Of a stretch of DNA of 64,000 nt, positions 1 to 8,137 are shown piece after piece. The notes beneath the pieces were generated by a model, which saw only the letters and a list, made by a program, of their open reading frames with translations, searched no databases and was not told the DNA's origin. Every line of letters begins with the position of its first letter. Within the stretch, counting starts at the first letter, position 1. Both the position numbers and the translations under genes were made by a program. This DNA comes from Phytomonospora sp040655735. GTDB taxonomy: Bacteria; Actinomycetota; Actinomycetes; Mycobacteriales; Micromonosporaceae. The stretch is taken from NCBI RefSeq assembly GCF_040655735.1, contig NZ_JBFAKK010000007.1, forward strand, positions 124,001 through 188,000. The letters run 5' to 3'.

Positions 1-2
1 GC

Positions 3-1466
3 GCCCTCGACGTGACCGAGTCCTTCGCGCTCTCCATCACGCTCACCTTGGCGGTCCTCACTTTCGCCCGGACCCTCCGGGAAGGATTGCGCAGCCGACT
101 CGTCATGGCCGAGGTCGACAAACTCGAGGCGCTGGCGAACAAACGCCTCACGGCGGCCATGGTCGGTCTGCTGCGGAGTTTCACCGTCAACGCTTTCGAA
201 GCGGACTCGCCCGAGGGCCAAATCCTGCTCGGCTCGCTGAACCAGGCGGACGTCGCCGATCGCAGGCTCGTCGCGGAACTGCGCCGCGAGCTGCGCGATG
301 TCAACGCCGGCTTGCGTGACCTGACGATCGGTTCCGGTCGCGAGGCCGAACTCGAAGGCCAGACCACGTTGTTCGAGTGCGGGTGGTCATGGGGCGTCAT
401 CGACGGTGCACCCGAGATCCTCCACGCCGAATCCGGCGGCGCCCAGCGCAAAGGGGTGGCGCTTGACGCGTCCTCCCTCTACTTCACCGCCGTCGCCCTC
501 GACGGCATCGCCGACCTCTTCTCCACCCGGACCAGGGTCCTGGGCCTTCTCGACGCCGAGCAGCGGCGCCTGGCCGACTCGCTCCACCTGCGCTGGGAGA
601 TGACCCGGCGCTACTGGGCGAAGCTGGCGACCTTCGGCGAAGGCCGGTGGCCGCTCGAAAGTATGCCCTGGAACACCACCGACGCCGTCCACTCCGACTA
701 CTCCAGTCTCCTGGTGTCGGCGATCGTCACGCGCGACATGGTCGATCGACGGGTCTCCGACGAGAACCTGAGCCGTCTGGGGCGGGTGCTCACCGAACTG
801 GCCAAACGCGGCCGGGTCATCGAGCGCGCCGAGGGCAACGACCGCGCGATTCTCCTGCACGCACCTGGTACGCGGGTCGGTCTGGACGGCGCCGACAAGG
901 TGGGTGGTCCGGCGCTGTACCGGCAGGTCTCGGACTTCGCGGCCGTGCTGCTCAAGTGCATCGTGCGCGTCGCCGCCCCCATCGACGACGTCGGACTGCG
1001 CGCCGAGCTGCTGCGAACCCGCGATGGGGTCTGGGACCACCTGGTCAGGCGGCGCTTCACCGCGGGCCAGTACCGCCACCTGTGGGACGAGCCGTCCAAT
1101 GTGTACACCCAGCTCGGGGGGCGGCACGCCGACGGACCGTCCTGGCACCACACCCTCCGCGTCGTAGAGAGCCTTGTCGGTGCCGCCGAACTCGTTCGAG
1201 GCGATCCGCCCCGCAGCGATTTCATGATCCGCCAGGCGCAGCACTCACTGAGCGAGGCCGAGCATCTCTACGACCAGGAATTGCTCGACGGCGCTGCGGA
1301 GTGCGGCGTGCCGATTCGAGATCTGCTCATGATGGTGCAGACGAACCTGGCGCGGGCCAAGGCGATCCAGTACCGACGTCCGGCCAGCGCGATCGCCATC
1401 GTGCAGGAGGTGCTGAGGGACCTCGATCGGTTGGCCGCGGCTCGCCAAGACGCCAAGGGGGCGTAG
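3..1466 (+). CDS. SCO2524-family protein, 5' end outside window
   Basis: The frame is open to the left edge (a GTG lies at 12), so the N-terminus is probably missing; at least 484 residues are present. The protein is soluble, rich in charged helices and Trp, with no membrane segment and no catalytic motif I recognise. I identify it mainly by context: it lies two bases before a variant P-loop protein of the SCO2523 type, and SCO2521-SCO2525-like genes travel together in actinomycetes. The conserved-looking middle (around 280-330, with GNDRAILLHAPGTRVGLDG) fits my memory of SCO2524 proteins. The function of this set is unknown. Translation is probably coupled to the next gene. Confidence 0.6.
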   Translation, partial: ALDVTESFALSITLTLAVLTFARTLREGLRSRLVMAEVDKLEALANKRLTAAMVGLLRSFTVNAFEADSPEGQILLGSLNQADVADRRLVAELRRELRDVNAGLRDLTIGSGREAELEGQTTLFECGWSWGVIDGAPEILHAESGGAQRKGVALDASSLYFTAVALDGIADLFSTRTRVLGLLDAEQRRLADSLHLRWEMTRRYWAKLATFGEGRWPLESMPWNTTDAVHSDYSSLLVSAIVTRDMVDRRVSDENLSRLGRVLTELAKRGRVIERAEGNDRAILLHAPGTRVGLDGADKVGGPALYRQVSDFAAVLLKCIVRVAAPIDDVGLRAELLRTRDGVWDHLVRRRFTAGQYRHLWDEPSNVYTQLGGRHADGPSWHHTLRVVESLVGAAELVRGDPPRSDFMIRQAQHSLSEAEHLYDQELLDGAAECGVPIRDLLMMVQTNLARAKAIQYRRPASAIAIVQEVLRDLDRLAAARQDAKGA

Positions 1467-1468
1467 GG

Positions 1469-2380
1469 GTGCTGGTCTTCGCCACCTCGGACAAGGGCGG
1501 TACCGGCCGATCGTTGACCAGCTGCAATATCGCCTACCGCAGTGCTCTCGAGGGCGCCAACGTCGCCTACCTGGACCTCGATCTCGGCCGGCCGACATCC
1601 GGTGCGATCTTCTCCATCGATGACGCCTCTCGTGGCACTGTACTCGGCGGGCTGCATCGTTACCTGCTGGGCGAGATCCCCGAGCCGGTCCGCCTTGAGG
1701 TCTGGAACCAGTCGGACCGCGACGGCCTGCGCGGTCGCCCGGACGGCGCCGGGCGTCTCACGCTTCTTCCGGGAGACGAGGGCGGTGCGGAGTTCGCCTG
1801 CGATGCGGAGGTCCTGCGGCGTTGCGCCACGCTGTTCGCCCGGCTGGAGGAAGAGTATGACGTGATCCTGATCGACTTGAGTGCGGGCCGCTCCCACGCG
1901 GTCGACATCGCATTGCGGGCAACCGCGGATCCCGCCCTCGCCAACGTCGTGTCGCGCTGGCTGGTGTTTCACCGCTGGACGCGGCAGCACATCTACGCTG
2001 CGGCCGGCCTAGCCCACGGCACCCGGGGAATCATCGAAACTGGCGTGTTGCGAGGGCACGAAAGGGCCGGGTTGCGCGCTGCGCTTCGTTTTGTGCGTAC
2101 CGCGGTGGCCGACCCGCAGTCGAAGGAGTTGTCCGGGCTGAGCGCGACCCAAACCGCTTGGCTCGAGACCACCGATGACGAGCTGCGCAAGCTGGCGGGG
2201 CGACTGTGGATGGGCCGCTCGATGGTGCTCGGCTCGGTTCCCCTCGAGCCGGTCCTCATGTGGCGCGAGCAGATCATCTTGGACACCGATGTGATCACTC
2301 GCCAGATCGCCAACGCGGCCACAGTGGACGCCTTCGTCATGCTCGCTCACCGGCTGATCGGCGACTGGCCCGAGCTATGA
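1469..2380 (+). CDS. SCO2523-family variant P-loop protein
   Basis: This 303-residue protein has the fold signature of ParA/MinD ATPases. It begins with a beta strand leading into a deviant Walker A motif, DKGGTGRS (residues 8-15), where the usual KGGxGKT lysine is Arg. A Walker B-like strand, VILIDLSAGRS, lies near residue 130. I chose the GTG at 1469 because it puts the P-loop at the N-terminus as in the family, and AAGGGGG lies 8 bases upstream; the frame stays open far upstream but that is antisense-like sequence over gene 1. It starts two bases after the preceding stop, so the two are co-transcribed. Whether it still hydrolyses ATP is uncertain. Confidence 0.72.
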   Translation: MLVFATSDKGGTGRSLTSCNIAYRSALEGANVAYLDLDLGRPTSGAIFSIDDASRGTVLGGLHRYLLGEIPEPVRLEVWNQSDRDGLRGRPDGAGRLTLLPGDEGGAEFACDAEVLRRCATLFARLEEEYDVILIDLSAGRSHAVDIALRATADPALANVVSRWLVFHRWTRQHIYAAAGLAHGTRGIIETGVLRGHERAGLRAALRFVRTAVADPQSKELSGLSATQTAWLETTDDELRKLAGRLWMGRSMVLGSVPLEPVLMWREQIILDTDVITRQIANAATVDAFVMLAHRLIGDWPEL

Positions 2381-2896
2381 GTTCGCCGTGATCGTCACCC
2401 CCGACCGCCGCGAGATCAGCGTCGTCGCGTCGACCAGGTCCGGGTAGGTCGTGTTGAGCTCCCACACCGCGGTGTTCCCGTTGTGCGGCACCCGGTACTC
2501 CACCGCGTACTTGAAGCTCGATCCCACGGGCAGTGAGTTGACCGCGTACATGGTCTCCCCGGTCTTGATCGACAGGACGTCGGACCAGCGCACGACGATC
2601 AGCCGCAGCCCGGCGGCGTCGATGCACCCGCCGCGAAAGATGTACAGCCCACCGCCCACGCGCCGGATCCACACATACGTCCACCACACGATGATCAGCG
2701 CGATCAGGCCCATCACCGAGTAACCGAAACCGTTGTAGGGCCCGTTCACCACGAAGTTCATGCCCACGATCGCCAGTACGACGCAGATGAACGCCCCGGG
2801 CATCCCCGGCCGCCGCCGCATTCGGCGCTCCAGCGGGCCCAGGTCCAGCTCGCGCGCCTTCTCCAGCACGGCTTTCGACGGGGTGTGGTTCGACAT
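2375..2896 (-). CDS. Two-helix membrane protein, DUF6585-like
   Basis: A 173-residue protein with a charged N-terminus, two adjacent membrane helices (about residues 34-50 and 58-76), and then a soluble beta-rich domain. That domain contains GLYIFRGGCIDAAG and RWSDVLSI, which resemble the PH-like fold of DUF6585 proteins. The soluble part probably faces the cytoplasm. The gene is convergent with the SCO2523-type gene and overlaps its stop by six bases, so there is no room for an intergenic terminator. It is separated by 66 bases from the end of hutF and runs in the same direction as it. The family assignment is tentative and the function is unknown. Confidence 0.6.
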   Translation of the reverse strand: MSNHTPSKAVLEKARELDLGPLERRMRRRPGMPGAFICVVLAIVGMNFVVNGPYNGFGYSVMGLIALIIVWWTYVWIRRVGGGLYIFRGGCIDAAGLRLIVVRWSDVLSIKTGETMYAVNSLPVGSSFKYAVEYRVPHNGNTAVWELNTTYPDLVDATTLISRRSGVTITANS

Positions 2897-2962
2897 GCGG
2901 CACCTGTACCAGTCACGGGGGTTTTGCGTCGAAGCCTAAGGCGCCGGCGCCGACCGGCGCAA

Positions 2963-4285
2963 TCAGCTTCCCCGCGCCGCCTTGATGGAGGCCGCCAGTT
3001 CGCCTGGCACGTCGAGGAGGCGATGCCTTCCGTCTTCGACGATCAGCCGGCCGGCCGAGACGACGTGGGAGACGTCGGCGCCGGAGGCGGCGAAGACGAC
3101 GGCGGCGACGGGGTCGGCCTCGGCGGCGCCCGCCGTGCGGATCGTGTCGGTGCGGACGGCGACGAGGTCGGCGGGCGCACCGGCGCGAATCCCATAGGGC
3201 CCCGCAAGTCCGGCGCTGTGCGCACCGCCCTCGGTGGCGGCGGCGAGGAGCTCGGCGGCCTGGTGGGAACCGCGCTCGTTGGTCGCCAGGCGCTCGTTCA
3301 GTTCGACCGCGCGCGCCTCCTCGAACAGGTCGATGACCGCGTGGCTGTCACTGCCCAGCGACAGTCGGGCGCCCGCGCCGACCAGTGCGGCGGCGGGGCC
3401 GATGCCGTCGGCGAGATCCCGCTCGGTCGTGGGGCAGAAGCACACGCCGGTGTGCGTGGAGCCGAGCAGGCCGATGTCCGTTGTGGACAGATGCGTGGCG
3501 TGGACGGCGGTGGTGCGCTCGCCGAGGACACCGGTGTCGGCGCAGAGTTCGGTGGGGCTGCGGCGATGGACGGCCTGGCAGGCGAGGTTCTCCTTCACCT
3601 GCTCCGACAGGTGCAGGTGGAGGGGGCGTTGTTCGCGGCGGGCCCAGTCGGCGACGACGCGCATCGCTTCGGGTGGCACGCCTCGGACGGAGTGGATGGC
3701 GGCGCCGGGATGGGGTGTGTCCACATGGGATGCGCGTTCTGCCCAAGCGTCGGCGTCGCCGTCGGTGAACCGCAACTGCGGACCGGTCAGCGGTGAACCG
3801 TCCACATCGGCCTGTAGGTAGCAGGTGTCCAGCAGTACCAGGCGAATCCCGGCTTCGGCTGCGGCCGCGGTGAGCGCGTGGCCCATGGCGTTGGGATCGG
3901 CGTACGGCCTGCCGTCGCGGTCGTGGTGGAGGTAGTGGAACTCGACGACGGTGGTGATCCCCGTGGTGACCATCTCGGCGTAGGTGGCCCGCGCGAGCGC
4001 GAGATAGGTGTCCGGCGTGAGGTTCGCGGCGACGGAGTACATCTGCTCGCGCCAGGTCCAGAAGTCCCCGCGACCGCCGGCGGTGGCGCCGCGCAGTGCC
4101 CGGTGGAAGGCGTGGGAGTGCGCGTTCACCAGTCCGGGGATCACCAGCCCGGGCAGCCGGATCGCGGCGCCGGGCTCCGCACCCGTTGCCACGGCGGTGA
4201 TCCGGCCGTCGGCGACCGAGATGAGCACCCGCTCGGCGAAGCCCTCCTCGACGCCCAGCCAGGCGCGGTCGGCGTAGTAGGTCAT
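2963..4285 (-). CDS. hutF: Formimidoylglutamate deiminase HutF
   Basis: This 440-residue amidohydrolase-superfamily enzyme is expected to convert N-formimino-L-glutamate to N-formylglutamate and ammonia in histidine degradation. Visible signatures are the first metal-binding motif NAHSHAFHRAL (about residue 62), the HLHLSEQ strand with its histidines, and the metal-binding Asp in SLGSDSHAVIDLFEE. The length fits the family (about 450). Its ATG overlaps the stop of the upstream M20 amidohydrolase by four bases (ATGA), so the two are translationally coupled. That pairing is common in actinobacterial hut loci, where the partner may act on the HutF product. hutH, hutU and hutI are not in the window. 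Confidence 0.88.
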   Translation of the reverse strand: MTYYADRAWLGVEEGFAERVLISVADGRITAVATGAEPGAAIRLPGLVIPGLVNAHSHAFHRALRGATAGGRGDFWTWREQMYSVAANLTPDTYLALARATYAEMVTTGITTVVEFHYLHHDRDGRPYADPNAMGHALTAAAAEAGIRLVLLDTCYLQADVDGSPLTGPQLRFTDGDADAWAERASHVDTPHPGAAIHSVRGVPPEAMRVVADWARREQRPLHLHLSEQVKENLACQAVHRRSPTELCADTGVLGERTTAVHATHLSTTDIGLLGSTHTGVCFCPTTERDLADGIGPAAALVGAGARLSLGSDSHAVIDLFEEARAVELNERLATNERGSHQAAELLAAATEGGAHSAGLAGPYGIRAGAPADLVAVRTDTIRTAGAAEADPVAAVVFAASGADVSHVVSAGRLIVEDGRHRLLDVPGELAASIKAARGS

Positions 4286-5481
4286 GCCGCGAGCTCCCGC
4301 AGGACGGTGGCGAGCGCCTCGGCTCCGGCGAGGCAGTCGGGGATCTCGGCGAACTCGCCGGGGGCGTGCGAGACGCCGGTCGGGTTGCGCACGAACAGCA
4401 TCGCGGTCGGCAGGCTCGAAGCGAGGACGCCCGCGTCGTGTCCGGCTCCGGTGGCCAGGACCGGGACGCCCCCGAGGATCGCGCCGAGGTTGTCGCGCAG
4501 GGCGAGGTCGAAGGCGACCTCGGCGCTGTAGGACTCGCGGGTGACGGTGGCCTTCGTGCCGTCGCGCCGGGCGCGTTCGTGGGTCGCCTGCTCCAGTTCG
4601 GCCAGCACCGAGGCGAGTGTGTCCTCTGTGGACGCCCGGGCGTCGATCCAGGCGCGCACCCGCGACGGGATCGCGTTGGTGCCGTTGGGTTCGCAGTGCA
4701 CCTTGCCGACGGTGGCCAGCGCCCCGGCGAGTTTGGCCTTCTTGCGGGCGGCTAGGACGGTGTTGGCGTAGGTGAGCATCGGGTCGACGCGGTCCTCGAT
4801 GCGAGTCGTGCCGGCGTGGTTGGCCTCGCCCTCGAAGTCGAAGCGCCAGCGTCCGTGCGGCCAGATCGCCGAGCCCACCGCGATCGGCGCGCCCAGGTCG
4901 ATCTGGGCACGGCCCTGCTCGATGTGCAACTCGACGTAGACGCCGATGCGGTCGAGGAGCCGCTGGTCGCGGCCGATGCGCTCGGGGTCGAAACCGGCCG
5001 AGGACATCGCGTCGGCCAGGGTCGTGCCCTGCTCGTCGGTGAGGGCGCGGGCCTTGGCGGGGTCGACGGCACCGGTCAGGAGCCGCGATCCCAGGCAGGC
5101 CAGGCCGAAGCGGGCGCCCTCCTCCTCGACGAAGGCGGCCACGCCGATCGGTCGGCGAGGCTCGAAACCGCCGGCGCGCAACAGGTCCAGCGCGGCGAAG
5201 GCGCTGACGACGCCCAGTGGGCCGTCGAAGGCTCCGCCGTCGGGGACCGAGTCGAGGTGGGAGCCGGTGACCACGGCGTCGCCGGCGGCCGGGGCGCCCC
5301 ACCAGGCCCACAGGTTGCCGTTGCGGTCGGTCTCGACGGTCAGCCCGCGCTCGCGCGCCTGCGCCTCGAACCAGGCGCGGCACTCCAGCTCGGCGGCGGC
5401 GTAGCTGTACCGGCGGTAGCCCCCGGTGGCGTCGAAGCGGCCGACGGGGGCGAGATCACGCCACATTTCCTCGAAGAGCAT
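4282..5481 (-). CDS. M20-family amidohydrolase (allantoate amidohydrolase-like)
   Basis: A 399-residue zinc-dependent hydrolase of peptidase family M20, close to allantoate amidohydrolases and N-carbamoyl amino acid hydrolases. Motifs in order are GSHLDSVPDGGAFDGPLGV (metal ligands His and Asp), FVEEEGARFG (catalytic and metal Glu pair), ELHIEQG, and GEANHAGT in the dimerisation/substrate region. Because it is coupled by ATGA overlap to hutF, its natural substrate may be N-formylglutamate rather than allantoate; that is inference. The ATG at 5481 sits in a 24-bp tandem duplication and has no good Shine-Dalgarno sequence, so initiation may be leaderless or unusual. Confidence 0.82.
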   Translation of the reverse strand: MLFEEMWRDLAPVGRFDATGGYRRYSYAAAELECRAWFEAQARERGLTVETDRNGNLWAWWGAPAAGDAVVTGSHLDSVPDGGAFDGPLGVVSAFAALDLLRAGGFEPRRPIGVAAFVEEEGARFGLACLGSRLLTGAVDPAKARALTDEQGTTLADAMSSAGFDPERIGRDQRLLDRIGVYVELHIEQGRAQIDLGAPIAVGSAIWPHGRWRFDFEGEANHAGTTRIEDRVDPMLTYANTVLAARKKAKLAGALATVGKVHCEPNGTNAIPSRVRAWIDARASTEDTLASVLAELEQATHERARRDGTKATVTRESYSAEVAFDLALRDNLGAILGGVPVLATGAGHDAGVLASSLPTAMLFVRNPTGVSHAPGEFAEIPDCLAGAEALATVLRELAA

Positions 5482-5515
5482 GGGTCGAGGTTAGGCGAAG
5501 AGCATGGGTCGAGGT
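5472..5515. repeat. 24-bp tandem duplication over a start codon
   Basis: A 20-base sequence (cgaagagcatgggtcgaggt on the plus strand) occurs at 5472-5491 and again at 5496-5515, a period of 24 bases. On the minus strand each copy contains the same ATG. The upstream copy reads Met-Leu-Phe-Ala-stop; the downstream copy opens the M20 amidohydrolase frame (Met-Leu-Phe-Glu-Glu). The duplication therefore creates a four-codon upstream mini-ORF, or a duplicated initiation region. Confidence 0.85.
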
Positions 5516-5552
5516 GAGGGCCGGGCTCGCGACGCACGGCCCCCGGCCCGTC

Positions 5553-6173
5553 TCACACCGTCGCGAAGCCGATGGTGGTGCTGAAGCGCCCGTCGATCTG
5601 CTCCTGGGCCTTCATGTGCAGCAACTGGAAGCCCTCCAGTTCGCGCGCGTGCTTGAGGCCGCCGACCGAGACCGGGCGCAGCCCGCCGTCGCTGGCCAGG
5701 CGGGCGATCTCCTCCCGCGCGGACTCGTCGTCGCCGGCGATGAACACGTCCATCGGCGCGCCGCCGGCGAGGTTGCCCGCGAAGGTCGTGTTGAAGGCCT
5801 TCACCACGCGGGCCTCGGGCGCCGCCGCCGCGACCTCCTCGGCCGCCGACATGCCCGGCGGCGTGGCGAGGTCGTCGAAGGTCGCGAAGTCGACCGGGTT
5901 GGAGATGTCGACGACGAGTTTGCCGCGCAGGCTGTCGCGCCACGCCTCGGCGATCTCCCGGTTGGCGGGGTAGGGGAGGGCGAGGACGACGATGCGCGCG
6001 TCGCCGGGGCCGTCGTCGAGCGACTCGCCCGTCGCGTCGGCGTTGAGGTCGGCGGCGAGACGGCGGGCCTTCTGCGGGTCGCGGTCGGCGATGTGCACGG
6101 GATGGCCTCCCGCGAGGAAGCGCGTGGCGATGCCCCTGGCCATGTTCCCGGCACCGACGATGAGGATGTCCAT
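5553..6173 (-). CDS. NADP/F420-type oxidoreductase (NPD family)
   Basis: This 206-residue Rossmann protein begins almost directly with the dinucleotide-binding loop GAGNMARGIATRFLAGGH (from residue 7) and then has an NADP-type second strand (IADRDPQKA). Sequence such as DISNPVDFATFD and VKAFNTTFAGNLA matches the F420-dependent NADP reductase-like family. The likely role is hydride transfer between NADP(H) and a cofactor such as F420, but many relatives have no known substrate. I chose the ATG at 6173, which puts the glycine motif at the N-terminus; an in-frame upstream extension is low-complexity. Its direction matches the NAT gene upstream, with a 32-base gap. Confidence 0.78.
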   Translation of the reverse strand: MDILIVGAGNMARGIATRFLAGGHPVHIADRDPQKARRLAADLNADATGESLDDGPGDARIVVLALPYPANREIAEAWRDSLRGKLVVDISNPVDFATFDDLATPPGMSAAEEVAAAAPEARVVKAFNTTFAGNLAGGAPMDVFIAGDDESAREEIARLASDGGLRPVSVGGLKHARELEGFQLLHMKAQEQIDGRFSTTIGFATV

Positions 6174-6205
6174 GGACGAAAATCTATGGCGCCGTGGAGG
6201 CGGGC

Positions 6206-6979
6206 TCAGGCGTTTGGGGTTTTTCCGGGCAAACGTGGCAGCTCGATGCCGAAGATCGACCGGTAGGCGGCGAGCAGCTCGGCATCGCCGTCGAAGGTCT
6301 CGACGGTGCGCTCGTCGCCCGCCGTGCGGATCAGCTGCCCCTTGCGGAGGGTGACGCGGCCGCCGTCGACGGGCATCGAGCACACGTCGCCCTTCGTGAA
6401 GTGCGACTTCGGCGAGGTCTGGTGCCACCAGCACGTCGGGACGAACTCGGCGATCTTGCGGGGGCGCGGGTCGACGATGAACTCACAGGCGCCCTCGCGG
6501 CGGACCTCGAAGTCCCCGTACTCGACCTCGGCGACCGTGTAGGCGCCGTCCGGGTCGACCTGCTCGCCGCGCTCGTCGATGCGCAGGGGGTGCTGCGTGA
6601 ACTTGCCGAAGCCCACGTCGACCAGCCACGGCTCGTCGAGGTCGACGCGCAGGGTCAGGTGGTCGAAGGGGATCGCCGGGCCGTTGTTGCCGGGGACGCG
6701 GGCCTGCATGAGCGTGACGCGGTAGCCGAGCGAGCGCAGGAGCGCGGCGAAGAGGCCGTTGAGTTCGTAGCAGAAGCCGCCGCGCCGGCGGGTGACGATC
6801 TTGTCGACAAGGGCGTCCTCGTCGAGGTCGACGGGCTCGCCGAGGTGGATGGAGAGGTTCTCGAAGGGGACGGTGTGGAGGTGGGCGACCTGGAGGTCGC
6901 GGAGGGCTTCGGGCGAGCGGTGGGGGGCGCGGGCGGCGCCGATGCGGGCGAGGTAGCGGTCGGCTGTGGCGGCGTCCAT
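6206..6979 (-). CDS. Arylamine N-acetyltransferase
   Basis: A 257-residue enzyme that transfers acetyl from acetyl-CoA to arylamines or hydrazines. The cysteine-protease-like triad is visible: Cys70 in RRGGFCYELN, His107 in PFDHLTLRV and Asp121 in WLVDVGFG, almost the same spacing as in characterised NATs. Length is normal. I chose the ATG at 6979 because it starts the canonical N-terminal helix (DAATADRYLARIG); the longer frame to 7330 is proline- and serine-rich noise. It may be co-transcribed with the oxidoreductase downstream. Confidence 0.92.
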   Translation of the reverse strand: MDAATADRYLARIGAARAPHRSPEALRDLQVAHLHTVPFENLSIHLGEPVDLDEDALVDKIVTRRRGGFCYELNGLFAALLRSLGYRVTLMQARVPGNNGPAIPFDHLTLRVDLDEPWLVDVGFGKFTQHPLRIDERGEQVDPDGAYTVAEVEYGDFEVRREGACEFIVDPRPRKIAEFVPTCWWHQTSPKSHFTKGDVCSMPVDGGRVTLRKGQLIRTAGDERTVETFDGDAELLAAYRSIFGIELPRLPGKTPNA

Positions 6980-7267
6980 GGGGCAAGGGTAGGGGTGGGT
7001 GGGAGGGGTGGGCTTGGGGCGGTGGCTCGACGGTGATCTCGGTCGGCGCTGGTGGGGGCATGGGCGCGGTGTTGTGGAGGCCGGTAGCGGCGGAACTGTG
7101 GTTTGATGCGGCCTTGCGAGCGTGGCCGATGCCGCGAGGGGGGTGGGAAGCGCGGAGCAGCGGACGTGGTGGCAGGTACGACAGGCCAGGCGGGGATCGG
7201 CCTTGCCGTGCGGCGGAGCAGTGGCCGAGGACATCCGGCGGTGTGGCTCGACTGATCTGCCCTTCGG

Positions 7268-7612
7268 GTGGCGAGCATTCGCGGGGATCGTGGTGGCGGT
7301 GCTGTGGGTGTTCAGACGACGGGCCTGCAAGGCCTGATCGGGCTGACGGCCGCAGAAGGTCCCGCCCCACGCATCGAGAGTCCGCTCGCGACTTCCGGTT
7401 CATCGGCACCGCCGTCGCCGTCAGCACCGTCCGTCTCCCCCGCCCCGCTGCCGCCGTTGCCGCCGAAGCCGCCGCCGCGGACCGACCCCCGCTTCGACAC
7501 CTGCCGTGAGGCCAACGACGCCGGTTTCGGCCCGTACCGGCTCGGCGTCGACCCCGAGTACCACTGGTACGAGGACCGCGACGACGACGGCCTCGTCTGC
7601 GAACGCCGCTGA
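7268..7612 (+). CDS. Excalibur-domain protein, N-terminus uncertain
   Basis: The last 45 residues form a clear Excalibur calcium-binding-like domain (TDPRFDTCREANDAG, then DPEYHWYEDRDDDGLVCE), preceded by a Pro/Ser-rich linker typical of secreted or surface proteins. The start is doubtful. No signal peptide exists in this frame, but another frame just upstream (about 7250-7337) encodes a hydrophobic helix (FAGIVVAVLWVF) followed by Arg residues, as expected of such an N-terminus. The gene may therefore be frameshifted near 7337. Two further Excalibur copies downstream are broken, which supports decay of the whole locus. Confidence 0.5.
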   Translation: MASIRGDRGGGAVGVQTTGLQGLIGLTAAEGPAPRIESPLATSGSSAPPSPSAPSVSPAPLPPLPPKPPPRTDPRFDTCREANDAGFGPYRLGVDPEYHWYEDRDDDGLVCERR

Positions 7613-7613
7613 G

Positions 7614-8081
7614 CCCCACCCGCCGAGCGCCGGTCCCGGTTACCCCACCGTCCCTCCGCCACTGTCCGGCCCACCGCCCCCAAGCTCACCCCCGAGCAGG
7701 CCAAGACCGCCGGCTTCGTCGGCCTCGCCGACCAAGAGCCCCGGCGCGACCCCGTCGAAGTCGAAGAAGAAACCCCCGCCCCCCGACACCGATCCGCGCT
7801 TCGACACCTGCGCCGACGCGCTCGCCGCCGGCTACGGCCCGTACGAGTAGGGCCGCGACAGCGAGTACGGGTGGTACCGCGACGCCGACGGTGACGGGGT
7901 CGTCTGCGAGCCGCCTCGCGAGGAGGACGACGACCTGCCCGACGACCCGGCCACCGACCCGCGCTTCGACACGTGCGGGAAGGCCAACGCGGCCGGGTAC
8001 GGCCCCTACTACCGTGGCCAGGATCCCGAGTACGACTGGTACCAGGACCGCGACGACGACGGCGTGGTCTGCGAGACCTGA
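7614..8081 (+). pseudogene. Broken two-domain Excalibur gene (in-frame TAG)
   Basis: One frame encodes a Pro/Ser linker, then a second Excalibur domain starting TDPRFDTCADALAAGYGPY. This is cut by TAG at 7848-7850 but continues in the same frame as GRDSEYGWYRDADGDGVVCE and an acidic linker, and then a third intact Excalibur domain ending at 8081. The stop lies where the other two copies have ordinary residues between GPY and the DPEY-type motif. The frame has no credible start of its own and differs from that of the upstream Excalibur copy. The simplest reading is a multi-Excalibur gene with at least one frameshift and one nonsense mutation. A sequencing error could also explain it. Confidence 0.65.
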
Positions 8082-8095
8082 CCCCGCGCACGAAA

Positions 8096-8121
8096 AAGGC
8101 GGGGCCCGCGGGCCCCGCCTT
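8096..8121. terminator. Shared hairpin terminator
   Basis: A perfect 12-bp stem (aaggcggggccc paired with gggccccgcctt) with a 2-base loop lies between the convergent Excalibur locus and the HbhA-like gene. Five A residues precede it, giving a U-tract for minus-strand transcripts. Confidence 0.85.
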
Positions 8122-8137
8122 CACCTCACCTCGGCCC

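Noticed and set aside
647..1468. Extending the variant P-loop gene upstream in frame to 647
   Set aside because: The extension lies over the preceding gene in another frame and is Arg/Pro-rich; the P-loop belongs at the N-terminus and a GTG with a ribosome-binding site is at 1469.
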